Shown here one piece after another: positions 41,869 to 50,410 of a stretch of DNA of 58,277 nucleotides. The notes beneath the pieces are model-generated. The model had not been told where the DNA came from. It did no database searches and was given only the letters and a program-made list of their open reading frames with translations. Both the position numbers and the translations under genes were made by a program. Source of the DNA: Schlegelella_A sp038225015 (lineage in GTDB: Bacteria; Pseudomonadota; Gammaproteobacteria; Burkholderiales; Burkholderiaceae_C); NCBI GenBank assembly GCA_038225015.1, contig JBBRFB010000003.1, positions 1 through 58,277 of the forward strand. The letters run 5' to 3'. Numbering within the stretch: position 1 is the first letter of the stretch; each line of letters opens with the position of its first letter.

Positions 41869-42131
41869 GTCTTCGTGCAGATCCTCGGCCGCTTCGGGCG
41901 GCCCGTGGTCAGAGTGATCCTCGGCGCCGCGATCAACGCGGCAATCGTTGCGTCATAGACGCATCGGGTCGGCTGCGATGGCTGGCCGAAAACTCGGTTG
42001 GCGCGCTGGGCGCCGGTCGCGTTGCGATGCGTTGTTCTGTCACCGGCAGCGCCGTCGCTGCTCCCCGGGCGCGCCCGCATCGAAACGGAATCGACACATT
42101 GTACCGGACCCGCGCTGACGGCAAAGATCGA
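41869..42131 (-). other. Long leader region upstream of scpB
   Basis: A 263-base gap between scpB and rluD, the longest in the window. It holds a promoter-like pair near 42098-42125, implying a leader of more than 200 bases. A 71-codon reading frame (42080-41865) has a stop codon that overlaps the scpB ATG as ATGA. That peptide resembles no family I know and its composition (Arg/Thr/Pro) looks non-coding, so I do not annotate it as a gene. No hairpin terminator for rluD is seen. Confidence 0.5.
42098..42125 (-). promoter_or_regulatory. Candidate sigma-70 promoter for scpB-rluB
   Basis: On the minus strand a GTACAAT box (TACAAT at 42103-42098) is preceded by TTTGCC at 42125-42120 (16-base spacing) or TTGCCG one base on (15). 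Transcription would start near 42091, about 220 bases before scpB. Confidence 0.5.
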
Positions 42132-43139
42132 TCAGCTTGCCGGCCCGATCGGGGCGACGCATTGCCAGGCGGCGGCGAAATCGGCCGGTGGCGCAGCATC
42201 GAAGACCACTGTCTGCCGCGACACCGGATGGTCGAACGCCAGATGGGTCGCGTGCAGGGCCTGGCGCTGCATGCCGAGCATCGGCCGGCCGCCGTAGAGC
42301 GTGTCAGCGACGAGCGGCTGTCCGTGCGATGCCAGATGGACACGGATCTGATGCGTGCGGCCGCTGTGCAAGGTGCAGCGAAGGGCCGAGACGCCCCCGC
42401 CGACCGCGAGGCACTCGACGTCGGTCCGGGCGGGCTTTCCCGAGGCGACGACCGCCATCCGGGTGCGCATCGCCGGGTCGCGCCCGATTGGGGCTTCGAT
42501 GCTGAACCGGGCAACCGGTGACACGCCATGGGCGATGGCGAGGTACTGGCGGTGCACGTCACGCGCCGCGATGGCACGTACCAGCGCAGTCACCGCCGCC
42601 AGGGTGCGGCCGACCACCATCAATCCCGAGGTGTCCTTGTCGAGTCGGTGCACGATGCCGGCACGCGGCAGCGCCGCGCTCGCCGGATCGCGCGCGAGCA
42701 AGGCATTGAGCAGCGTGCCCGACCAGTTGCCCGCCGCGGGATGGACGACCATGCCTGCGGCCTTGTCGATCACGAGGATGTCATCGTCTTCGTGCACGAT
42801 GCTGAGCGGCAGCGACTCGGGCCGATAGGCCCGGCTTTCGGCGGTGGGCACCAATGTGGCGGCGACCAGCTGGCCGGCCCGCAGGCGCTGCGCCGGGGTG
42901 GCGACCACGGTGCCATCCACGCTCACGTGGCCGTCGCGGATCAGCGTCTGCAGATGGCTGCGCGAGAATTCGCCGACGAAAGCCGCCAGCGCCTTGTCCA
43001 GGCGCTGGCCGTGGCCCCCTTCGGGTACGCTGAAGGAGCGCGTTTCGACCGTCTCCTCCGCCTCGATGTCCGCCTTGTCGACCAGATACCATTCGCGTTC
43101 GTTCTCATCGGCGGCTCGCGGCCGGCCCTCGTTGCGCAT
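42132..43139 (-). CDS. rluD: 23S rRNA pseudouridine synthase RluD
   Basis: Makes pseudouridines 1911, 1915 and 1917 in helix 69 of 23S rRNA in relatives. The 335 residues have an S4 domain (QRLDKALAAFVGEFSRSHLQ, TLIRDGHVSVDG). The RluA-type catalytic core has GIVHRLDKDTSGLMVVG (catalytic Asp) and LHSGRTHQIRVHLASHGQPL. The ATG at 43139 has the best Shine-Dalgarno in this region (AGGAGG eight bases upstream), so I reject the 54-codon longer open frame. Its start codon overlaps that of divergent bamD on the other strand. rluD beside bamD is also the E. coli arrangement. Confidence 0.95.
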   Translation of the reverse strand: MRNEGRPRAADENEREWYLVDKADIEAEETVETRSFSVPEGGHGQRLDKALAAFVGEFSRSHLQTLIRDGHVSVDGTVVATPAQRLRAGQLVAATLVPTAESRAYRPESLPLSIVHEDDDILVIDKAAGMVVHPAAGNWSGTLLNALLARDPASAALPRAGIVHRLDKDTSGLMVVGRTLAAVTALVRAIAARDVHRQYLAIAHGVSPVARFSIEAPIGRDPAMRTRMAVVASGKPARTDVECLAVGGGVSALRCTLHSGRTHQIRVHLASHGQPLVADTLYGGRPMLGMQRQALHATHLAFDHPVSRQTVVFDAAPPADFAAAWQCVAPIGPAS

Positions 43140-43953
43140 GATCCCGACCTCCTCTTCGTTCCGTTCCTTCCTCGCAGTGTCGGCGATGACGGCGATCACG
43201 ATTTTCCTCGCCGGCTGCGACACTCCCGGCCGCGACGCGACGAACCGCATGTCGCCGGAGGAGTTGTATGCCGATGCCAAGGAGGAGGCTTCGGCCGGCA
43301 ACTACGAGAAGGCGGCCAAGCTCTACGAACGCCTGGAAGGCCGGGCCGCCGGCTCGATCCTGTCGCAGCAGGCGCAGATCGAGCGCGCCTACATCCTCTG
43401 GAAGAGCGGCGAGAAGGCGCAGGCGTTGACGGCGCTCGAGCGCTTCATCAAGCTGCAGCCGACCAGCCCGGCGCTCGACTACGCGCTCTACCTCCAGGGT
43501 CTGGTCAATTTCAACGACAACCTCGGCCTGTTCGGAGTGATCTCCAGTCAGGATCTTTCGGAACGTGATCAGCAGGCCGCGCGCGACGCCTACCAGTCGT
43601 TTCGCCAGCTTGTCGAGCAGTTCCCGCAGTCGACCTACGCCGACGACGCGCGGCTGCGCATGAACTACATCGTCAATTCGCTCGCCGCCTACGAAGTGCA
43701 CGTGGCCAGCTACTACTTTCGCCGCGGCGCCTACGTCGCGGCCGCGAGCCGGGCCAAGCAGGCGGTCGAGGAGTTCCAGCAGTCGCCTTCGGCCGAGGAA
43801 GCGCTCTACATCATGCGCACGAGCTACGACCGGCTGGGGCTGACGACGCTGCGCGACGACGCCGACCGCGTCCTGAAGCAGAACTTTCCGGACACCACCT
43901 ACTACGAGAACGGCGTCGGCAACAAGAAGAACCCGTGGTGGAAGCTCTGGTAG
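43138..43953 (+). CDS. bamD: Outer membrane assembly lipoprotein BamD
   Basis: Essential TPR lipoprotein of the Bam complex that binds BamA. The 271-residue precursor has a signal peptide with lipobox LAGC (acylated C27). SPEELYADAKEEASAGNYEK, TPR repeats, the family segment ALYLQGLVNFNDNLG and the PQSTYADDARLRMNYIVNSL block follow. It ends with NPWWKLW, the usual betaproteobacterial end, and TAG. The ATG at 43138 overlaps the rluD start on the opposite strand. An in-frame ATG at 43186 would shorten the signal peptide. Neither has a visible Shine-Dalgarno. Confidence 0.96.
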   Translation: MIPTSSSFRSFLAVSAMTAITIFLAGCDTPGRDATNRMSPEELYADAKEEASAGNYEKAAKLYERLEGRAAGSILSQQAQIERAYILWKSGEKAQALTALERFIKLQPTSPALDYALYLQGLVNFNDNLGLFGVISSQDLSERDQQAARDAYQSFRQLVEQFPQSTYADDARLRMNYIVNSLAAYEVHVASYYFRRGAYVAAASRAKQAVEEFQQSPSAEEALYIMRTSYDRLGLTTLRDDADRVLKQNFPDTTYYENGVGNKKNPWWKLW

Positions 43954-43968
43954 CTCCGTTGACGGCGC

Positions 43969-45945
43969 TCAGGCGAGCGCCGGCTCGTCCCTGAGACTAC
44001 CGAGCCAGGCCAGCGCTTCCGACTCGTCGGCGACGCGCCGCATCGGCGGCAATGCGCCCAGCAGACGGCGGCCGTAGCCCATCGTCGCCAGTCGCGGGTC
44101 GCAGACGACGAGCAGGCCGCGGTCGGTCTCGCTGCGAATCAGGCGCCCAGCGCCCTGCTTCAGAGACACCGCCGCCTCGGCGACGAAATAGTCGGCGAAG
44201 GGATTTCGCCCGTCCGCTTCGAGGCGCTTCACGCGCGCTTCGACGAGCGGGTCGCCGGGCGGCGGAAACGGCAGCTTGTCGATGACGACGCATTGCAGCG
44301 CCTCGCCGGGCACATCGACGCCTTCCCAGAAACTCTGCGAACCGACGAGCACAGCGTGCGGCGCCACCAGGAAGCGCTCCATCAGCTGGCGCTTGGAGCC
44401 CTGGCCCTGGACCAGCACTTCGATCGACTCGCCGGCGGCCTCGAACGCCAGGACGAGCTCCGCCCCGACGGTCTGCAGCGAGCGCAATGTCGTCGTCAGC
44501 ACGAAGGTCCGGCCGCCGAGCGCGCTTGCACAGCGGGCGGCGATGCCGGCCACTGCCCGCGGATGCCCCGGCTCGCCCGGCTTGGCGAAGAAACGCGGCA
44601 CGAAGATGCGCGCGTGAGCGGCGTAGTCGAACGGGCTGCCGAGTCGCATGGCACGCGCGGCCTCGAGCCCCGCCGGCTCGGTGAACCAGCTGAGGCGATC
44701 ATCGTCGCCGAGCGTCGCCGACGTGAAGATCCAGGCCTTCGGCGAGGCCGCCATCCCCTCGCGCAGCGCGTCGCGGATGTCGAGCGGCGATTCGACCAGG
44801 CGGACCTGGTGCGCAGAGACGTCGATCCAGCGGATCATGGCGTCGGCAGCAGGTTCGGTGAAGCGCTCGGCCAGGCCGCCGAGGCGCCCGGCCCGTTCGG
44901 CCAGCCTGGCGAAGTCTGGCGCCAGCTCCGCACAGGACTCGGCCGCTGCGCGCGCGGCAGTGCACGCCGTCTTCACATCGGCGAGCGCGGCGACGAAGGC
45001 CGCGGCGCTCGAACGGTCGCTCCAGCGCAGCCGGGCATTGACTCGTCCTTCGCCACGTTCGCCGGCAGCCGCCAGGCGCAGCTCGCGTGCCGCGCGGTCG
45101 CACGCCGCGGCGGTGTCCTGCCAGGCGGCGAGGCCACGCGCCTGCTGCAGGCCGCAGGCGAGCAGATCGCGAGCGAAGTCGATCAATTGCGACGAACCGA
45201 GGACGGTGCCCAGGAACTGGATGCCGGCCTCGCCGAGCTGGTGCGCCTCGTCGAAGATCGCCACCTCGACGCTCGGCAGGAGCTCGGCGACGCCGCTGTC
45301 GCGCAACGCCATATCGGCGAAGAACAGATGATGGTTGACGACCACCAGGTCGGACGCCATCGCTTCGCGGCGCGCCTTGTTGACGTGGCAGGCGCGATGC
45401 TCGGGACAGTCGCTGCCGAGGCAGTTCTCGCGCGACGACGTCACCAGCGCAATGACGCTGCTGCGCTCGTCGAGGCCGGCGAGTTCGGCGAGATCGCCGC
45501 TCGTCGTCGACTGTGCCCACGTTTCGATCTTGGCCAGCGCCCGCGCCGCGAAGCGATCGGGCAGCTGCGCCGACTGCCGCGCCTGCCCGAGGCGGTGCAG
45601 GCACAGGTAGCTTCCGCGGCCTTTCAGAAGCGCCACCCGCAGCGGCAGCTTCAAGGCATCGCGCAGCCGCGGCAGATCGCGCAGGAAGAGCTGGTCCTGC
45701 AGGTTCTTCGTCGCCGTGCTGAGCAGCGTCCGGGCGCCGCTGAGCAGCGCCGGCACGAGGTAGGCGAAGGTCTTGCCGACGCCGGTGCCGGCCTCGACGA
45801 CGAGGGCCTGGCGCTCGTCGATCGCCGCGGCGACGGCCAGCGCCATCTCGATCTGAACATCGCGCTCGATGTGGGTGCCGTCGGCGGCGGCCAGCGCGCC
45901 GCAGGCCGATAGCGCCTGACGCGTCGCCTGCTGCAGAGGGCTCAT
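43969..45945 (-). CDS. DinG/YoaA-type ATP-dependent DNA helicase (XPD-like, Fe-S)
   Basis: Superfamily 2 helicase acting in replication or repair. The 658 residues show Walker A EAGTGVGKT at 51-59, an Fe-S cluster set (C in GRGSYLCLHRL, and three more in ENCLGSDCPEHRACHVNKAR), DEAH, VVVNHHLFFAD, TSATLGDD, GSQSFWEGVDVPGE and QGAGRLIRSETDRG (motif VI). The size is closer to YoaA than to DinG. The ATG at 45945 (MSPLQQATRQAL) is the likely start; 27 upstream in-frame codons overlap the gap to the DUF465 gene and are not conserved. It converges on bamD with a 15-base gap. Confidence 0.93.
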   Translation of the reverse strand: MSPLQQATRQALSACGALAAADGTHIERDVQIEMALAVAAAIDERQALVVEAGTGVGKTFAYLVPALLSGARTLLSTATKNLQDQLFLRDLPRLRDALKLPLRVALLKGRGSYLCLHRLGQARQSAQLPDRFAARALAKIETWAQSTTSGDLAELAGLDERSSVIALVTSSRENCLGSDCPEHRACHVNKARREAMASDLVVVNHHLFFADMALRDSGVAELLPSVEVAIFDEAHQLGEAGIQFLGTVLGSSQLIDFARDLLACGLQQARGLAAWQDTAAACDRAARELRLAAAGERGEGRVNARLRWSDRSSAAAFVAALADVKTACTAARAAAESCAELAPDFARLAERAGRLGGLAERFTEPAADAMIRWIDVSAHQVRLVESPLDIRDALREGMAASPKAWIFTSATLGDDDRLSWFTEPAGLEAARAMRLGSPFDYAAHARIFVPRFFAKPGEPGHPRAVAGIAARCASALGGRTFVLTTTLRSLQTVGAELVLAFEAAGESIEVLVQGQGSKRQLMERFLVAPHAVLVGSQSFWEGVDVPGEALQCVVIDKLPFPPPGDPLVEARVKRLEADGRNPFADYFVAEAAVSLKQGAGRLIRSETDRGLLVVCDPRLATMGYGRRLLGALPPMRRVADESEALAWLGSLRDEPALA

Positions 45946-45973
45946 CGCTGTGGCCAGCACCGACCCGTCGGGC

Positions 45974-46177
45974 TCATGCAGGTTGCGGCGGGTCGAGCGA
46001 GGCTTCGAGACGGGCCATCTGATCACGCAGAGCGAGTCGGCGCTTCTTCAGTCGGCGCAAGGCGAGCTCGTCGTGGTTGACGGCAAGCGCTGCGCGATCG
46101 ATCAGGTCGTCGAGATCGCCGTGCTCGATGCGAAGCTCGATCAGCTGTCTTGAGGGGGAATGCAGGTTGTCTTCCAC
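45974..46177 (-). CDS. DUF465 (YdcH-like) small protein
   Basis: The 67-residue protein matches DUF465: LIELRIEHGDLDDLIDRAAL, then DELALRRLKKRRLALRDQMA and a final RLEASL. This is the pattern of short helical coiled-coil proteins of unknown function. The start is GTG at 46177, with no clear Shine-Dalgarno. It lies 28 bases upstream of the helicase gene and probably shares its transcript. The divergent PP2C gene begins 76 bases away on the other strand. Confidence 0.88.
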   Translation of the reverse strand: MEDNLHSPSRQLIELRIEHGDLDDLIDRAALAVNHDELALRRLKKRRLALRDQMARLEASLDPPQPA

Positions 46178-46217
46178 GGCGCCGACGTGCCGCGAACAGT
46201 TTCGCGGTATTCGCCCC

Positions 46218-46244
46218 TTGGCGAGGCGTCAAAGCGATTATAGT
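46218..46244 (+). promoter_or_regulatory. Candidate promoter of the PP2C phosphatase gene
   Basis: TTGGCG (46218-46223) and TATAGT (46239-46244) are 15 bases apart on the plus strand. The start of transcription would fall at about 46251, two bases before the ATG, so the messenger may be leaderless; no Shine-Dalgarno precedes the start. Confidence 0.45.
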
Positions 46245-46252
46245 TTTCGCCC

Positions 46253-47020
46253 ATGAGCCCTTCGAGCCTCGGTTACCGCCTGTCCGCGACGACCGGCATC
46301 CATCGAGGCGATCGGGCCTACCAGCAGGATCAGGTCCAGATCATTCCGCACAACCGCGTGCCTGGCTGCGTCATGGGGGTGCTCGCCGACGGCATGGGCG
46401 GCAAGAGCGGTGGCCGCAAGGCGGCCGACCAGGTCATCCTCACCGCGCAGCAGCTCTTCGAACGCTATTCGCCCAGCCGCGACGATCCCACCGAGGCATT
46501 GAAGCAGCTCGTGCTCGAGGCGCACCTGATGATCAAGCTGACGGCGATCACGTCGGAAGAAGAACCGCACAGCACGATCGCCGCCTTCATGATCAGCCCG
46601 ACGCGCGAATGCGACATCGTTCATGCCGGCGACTCGCGCATCTACCACTTCCGCGCCGCCGAGATGGTAAGCCGCTCCATCGATCACTCTTACGTGCAGC
46701 GCCTCGTCGACGAGCGGCAGATCACCGAGGAAGAGGCGAACAGTCATCCCCAATCGAACCTTCTGACCGGCTGCCTCGGCACGTTCCAGGACCCGCCGCT
46801 GTCGCAGAAGCACGTCGACCGGCTCGAGATCGGCGACAGCGTCCTGTGCTGCAGCGACGGCCTCTGGCACTACTTCACGCCGCGCGAGCTCGGTGCCATC
46901 GTGCACGCGCTGGCGCCGCGCGAAGCCACCGAGATGCTGGTAGGCAAGGCGCGCCAGCGGGCCCGCGGATCGGGCGACAACCTGTCGCTCGCGCTGGTCC
47001 GGGTCGAGGCGCTCGCCTAG
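46253..47020 (+). CDS. PP2C-family serine/threonine phosphatase
   Basis: Metal-dependent protein phosphatase of 255 residues, cytoplasmic (no signal or membrane segment). PP2C motifs are present: GDRAYQQDQ (motif 1 region), LADGMGG with D46 binding metal, HAGDSRIYHFR, CCSDGLWHYF and GSGDNLSLALVRV. It resembles the Stp-type phosphatases often paired with a Hanks-type kinase, but no kinase is visible here. It is divergent from the DUF465/helicase pair and converges on the next gene with a six-base gap. It ends with TAG. Confidence 0.93.
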   Translation: MSPSSLGYRLSATTGIHRGDRAYQQDQVQIIPHNRVPGCVMGVLADGMGGKSGGRKAADQVILTAQQLFERYSPSRDDPTEALKQLVLEAHLMIKLTAITSEEEPHSTIAAFMISPTRECDIVHAGDSRIYHFRAAEMVSRSIDHSYVQRLVDERQITEEEANSHPQSNLLTGCLGTFQDPPLSQKHVDRLEIGDSVLCCSDGLWHYFTPRELGAIVHALAPREATEMLVGKARQRARGSGDNLSLALVRVEALA

Positions 47021-47026
47021 GTCTCG

Positions 47027-47785
47027 TCATCGGCGCGGCCCCGGTCGCGCCGGAAGGGCCGCAGAGGCGGCACGCGGAACCGGCAAGGGCGCGGCCTGCG
47101 TATGCTGCAGCATCTGCCGCGTCGTCCGGTCGACCACCTCCGCGCGATGCTTGGCCGCCTCGCGCTGACGCTCCTCAAAGGCGGCACGATTCCGCGCTTC
47201 CTTGGCACGGCGCTCGTCGGCAGAGACCGCAGGCGATGCCCTGTCGGCCGGTGGACGCAGCCCATGCGCCGCTTTCGGTTCCCGAGCAGCGCCCGTTTCG
47301 GGTATGAACCGGCGAGCCTCCGGCGGACGTCGACGCCGAACCTGGAGCGTCCCCAGCCCCGCGTCCCCGCTGGCGGCGCTGGCGGCGCTGGCGGCGCTGG
47401 AGTCGGAAGCCGCACCGCGCGTGGCCTCCTCCGCGGCCTTTTGTTGCAAGGCGGCGCGCCGCAGCTCGGCGCGCTCATGTCGACGTGTCGCATCGATCGT
47501 GACCTGTTCCGATCGCAGCCGATCGATTGTTCGCCGGCGTTCGCGCTTGGCGTCGTCGATGCACGACATGACGACGAACCGCTCCCGGCACGCCCGCTCC
47601 TGCTGGCGAAATCGCGCCTCCGCGGCCGAGCGCTCGCTGGCGATCCGACGCTGCGCGTCGGCTTGCGGATCGGCCGTGGCCGCCACGGCAGCCGGCCGCA
47701 GGCCACCGGCCAGCGCCAGACCGACGATGGCCGCGGCGGCCAGGCGGCCGGCGATCGACACGTGCCTGCGGGTTGGTGGGTTCAT
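47027..47785 (-). CDS. Secreted hypothetical protein, betaproteobacterial, Arg/Ala-rich
   Basis: The 252 residues begin with a signal peptide (RLAAAAIVGLALAGGLRPAA, cleavage after AVA). A charged helical segment has two conserved-looking cysteines (QERACRERFVVMSCIDDAKR) followed by a run of helices (RRRTIDRLRSEQVTI). The C-terminal half is low complexity (Ala/Arg/Pro). I recall similar small proteins next to zapE in Burkholderiales, but I cannot name a function. The ATG overlaps the zapE stop (ATGA), so it is translationally coupled to zapE. Confidence 0.78.
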   Translation of the reverse strand: MNPPTRRHVSIAGRLAAAAIVGLALAGGLRPAAVAATADPQADAQRRIASERSAAEARFRQQERACRERFVVMSCIDDAKRERRRTIDRLRSEQVTIDATRRHERAELRRAALQQKAAEEATRGAASDSSAASAASAASGDAGLGTLQVRRRRPPEARRFIPETGAAREPKAAHGLRPPADRASPAVSADERRAKEARNRAAFEERQREAAKHRAEVVDRTTRQMLQHTQAAPLPVPRAASAALPARPGPRR

Positions 47786-48879
47786 GTGAGCGATGTATCG
47801 ACCATGCGTCGGGCTTCGGCGAGAAAGCCGGGCGAGCGCATCTCGTGCAGACGCGACACCGTGCGCGGAAATTCATGCACCAGCGGCCCCTCGGTATACA
47901 ACGCCTCGGCGGGCACCGCCGCCGACATGATGAGCTTTACCCTCCGATCGTAGAGAACGTCGATCAGCCACGTGAAGCGGCGGGCCTCCGACGCCAGGCG
48001 TGGCGGCATCTGCGGCACGCCGGACAGCAGCAACGTATGGAACTGGCTGGCGAGCTCGAGGTAGTCGTTCTGCGAACGGGGTCCGCCGCAAAGCTCGCGG
48101 AAGTCGAACCACACCACGCCGCCAGCACGCCGCCGTGCGTGGATCGTGCGGTGCTCGATCCGCAGCGTCGGGTCCTCGTCTTTCGTTTCAGCCAGCCGCT
48201 CGAAGGTATCGGCCATCCGGGCATCGGCTTCGGGGCCGAGCGGCGTGTGGTAAAGCTCGACCGACTGCAGCGTCGCCTGCCGGTAGTCGACACCGTTGTC
48301 GACCGCGACCACCTCGAGGCGCTCCTTCAGCAGCTCGATCGCGGGCAGGATGCGGTCGCGATGCAGTCCGTCGGGATACAGACCGTCAGGCGGCAAGTTC
48401 GAGGTCGTGACGATGCTGGCGCGGTTCTCGAACAGGGCCTCGAGAAGGCGATGCAGGATCATCGCGTCGGTGACGTCGGCGACGTGGAATTCATCGAGGC
48501 AGATGAGCCGGAAACGTCGCGCGATGTCCTTGCCCAGCTGCTGCAGGGGATCGCTCGTGCCCTGCAGGTCGTTCAGCCCGCGATGGACCTCTCGCATGAA
48601 CTCGTGGAAATGAAGGCGCGTCTTGCGCTGCAACGGCACAGCGTTGAAGAAGCAGTCCATCAGGAAGCTCTTGCCGCGGCCGACGCCGCCCCACAGGTAC
48701 ACGCCGCGCGGGATCGACGGGCGGGCGATCAGCTTGATGAGTGCATTGCCGCGTCGCGCCTTGTAGTCGACCCACCCGTTCTCGCAACGCTCGAGGGCGT
48801 CGATGGCACGCAGCTGCGCCGGATCGGGCTCGAAGCCCCGCTCCGCGAGGGTGGCTTCGTAGAGTTGGCGGACCGGCAC
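47782..48879 (-). CDS. zapE: Cell division protein ZapE (AFG1-like ATPase)
   Basis: AFG1-family P-loop ATPase that associates with FtsZ under stress in E. coli. The 365 residues have Walker A GGVGRGKS (64-71), Walker B LICLDEFHV, the FHEFMREVHRGL helix, and the late motif DLCGGPRSQNDY-like ELCGGPRSQNDYLELA. It starts with GTG at 48879, 25 bases after the lpdA stop, with no strong Shine-Dalgarno. Its place after the sucA-sucB-lpdA genes is common in betaproteobacteria. Confidence 0.95.
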   Translation of the reverse strand: MPVRQLYEATLAERGFEPDPAQLRAIDALERCENGWVDYKARRGNALIKLIARPSIPRGVYLWGGVGRGKSFLMDCFFNAVPLQRKTRLHFHEFMREVHRGLNDLQGTSDPLQQLGKDIARRFRLICLDEFHVADVTDAMILHRLLEALFENRASIVTTSNLPPDGLYPDGLHRDRILPAIELLKERLEVVAVDNGVDYRQATLQSVELYHTPLGPEADARMADTFERLAETKDEDPTLRIEHRTIHARRRAGGVVWFDFRELCGGPRSQNDYLELASQFHTLLLSGVPQMPPRLASEARRFTWLIDVLYDRRVKLIMSAAVPAEALYTEGPLVHEFPRTVSRLHEMRSPGFLAEARRMVDTSLT

Positions 48880-48904
48880 GGCGACGCGAAGGGCGAGCCG
48901 GCAG

Positions 48905-50332
48905 TCAGAAGTTCAGCGCTCGCTTGGCGACGGCGAGCGCCGCTTCCCTGGTCGCTTCGCTGAGGCTCGGATGGGCGTGGCAGATGCGTGCCAGGTCCTC
49001 GGCCGAGGCCCGGAATTCCATCGCCATCACCGCCTCGGCGATCAGCTCCGAGGCCATCGGGCCGATGATATGAACGCCGAGAATCTGGTCGCTGGCGGCG
49101 TCGGCGAGCACCTTGACGAAGCCGGTCGTGTCGCCGAGCGCACGTGCCCGGCCGTTTGCCATGAACGGGAAGGTGCCGGCGCGGTAGTCGCGGCCGGAGG
49201 CCTTCAGCTGCTGCTCTGTCTGCCCGACCCAGGCGATCTCGGGGCTGGTGTAGATCACCCAGGGCACGGTATTGAAATCGACGTGCGGCTTCTGGCCGGC
49301 GATCCGTTCAGCGACCGCGACACCTTCTTCCTCGGCCTTGTGCGCAAGCATCGGGCCCCGAACGACGTCGCCGATCGCCCAGACGTTGTCGAGTTTGGTG
49401 CGGCAATCCGCGTCGACGGTGACGAAGCCGCGCTCGTCGAGCGCAAGGCCCACAACCTCGGGCGTCAGGCCGACGGTGTTCGGCACGCGGCCGATCGAGA
49501 CGATGAGCTGATCGACGAGCAATGTCTTCGCCGCGCCGCTTGCGTCCGCATAGCTGACCGTGACGCCCTGTCCTCCCGCATCGACCTTGTCGATCTTCGC
49601 ACCGACGACGATGTCGAGGCCCTGGCGGGCGAAGACCTTGGCGGCCTCGGCGGCCACCTGCTGATCGACTGCACCGAGGAACGTGGGCAAGGCCTCGAGC
49701 ACCGTCACCTTGGCGCCGAGGCGACGCCAGACCGAGCCCATCTCGAGGCCGATGACGCCGGCACCGACAACGCCGAGCGTTTCGGGAACGCGCTCGATCG
49801 AGAGCGCGCCGTCGTTCGACAGGACACTCTTCTCGTCGAACGCGACGCCGGGCAAGGCACGCGGGCTCGAGCCGGTGGCGACGATCACGTGCCGCCCGGT
49901 GATCGTCTCCGGCTTGCTGCCGGCCACCGCGATCTCGTAGCCGTCGCCGGTCTTCCTGGCAAACGAGCCGCGGCCGTGGAAGAACGCGACCTTGTTCTTC
50001 TTGAAGAGATACGTGATGCCGTCGTTGTTCTGCTTGACCATCGTGCTCTTGCGCGCAAGCATCTTGGCGACATCGATCGTCAGCTTGCCGACGCCGATGC
50101 CGTGGTCGGAGAAATGATGTCCGGCCTGCTCGAAATTCTCCGACGACTGCAACAGTGCCTTCGACGGGATGCAGCCGACGTTGGTGCAGGTGCCACCCGG
50201 CGCCGGACCGCCCTTGGCGTTCTTCCACTCGTCGATGCAGGCCACGGAAAAGCCGAGCTGGGCGGCGCGGATCGCGGCAATGTAGCCGCCCGGACCGGCG
50301 CCAATGACGACGACGTCGAACGTGCTAGCCAT
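48905..50332 (-). CDS. lpdA: Dihydrolipoyl dehydrogenase (E3)
   Basis: Flavoenzyme that reoxidises dihydrolipoyl groups of the 2-oxoglutarate dehydrogenase complex and reduces NAD. The 475 residues have the FAD motif VVIGAGPGGYIAAIRAAQLG and the redox disulfide GGTCTNVGCIPSK (C49, C54). The NAD-binding GVVGAGVIGLEMGSV, the FAD-contacting VWAIGDVV and the catalytic HAHPSLSE follow. The ATG at 50332 is preceded by AAGG. It follows sucB by 78 bases, so it is very likely the dedicated E3 of this complex. Confidence 0.97.
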   Translation of the reverse strand: MASTFDVVVIGAGPGGYIAAIRAAQLGFSVACIDEWKNAKGGPAPGGTCTNVGCIPSKALLQSSENFEQAGHHFSDHGIGVGKLTIDVAKMLARKSTMVKQNNDGITYLFKKNKVAFFHGRGSFARKTGDGYEIAVAGSKPETITGRHVIVATGSSPRALPGVAFDEKSVLSNDGALSIERVPETLGVVGAGVIGLEMGSVWRRLGAKVTVLEALPTFLGAVDQQVAAEAAKVFARQGLDIVVGAKIDKVDAGGQGVTVSYADASGAAKTLLVDQLIVSIGRVPNTVGLTPEVVGLALDERGFVTVDADCRTKLDNVWAIGDVVRGPMLAHKAEEEGVAVAERIAGQKPHVDFNTVPWVIYTSPEIAWVGQTEQQLKASGRDYRAGTFPFMANGRARALGDTTGFVKVLADAASDQILGVHIIGPMASELIAEAVMAMEFRASAEDLARICHAHPSLSEATREAALAVAKRALNF

Positions 50333-50410
50333 GCCGGGTCGCCTTCAAGAAATGCGCAAGCCGGACAGGCTCGCCGACGTCGGCGGGTCGCCGGATCGAT
50401 CGAGACGCCT

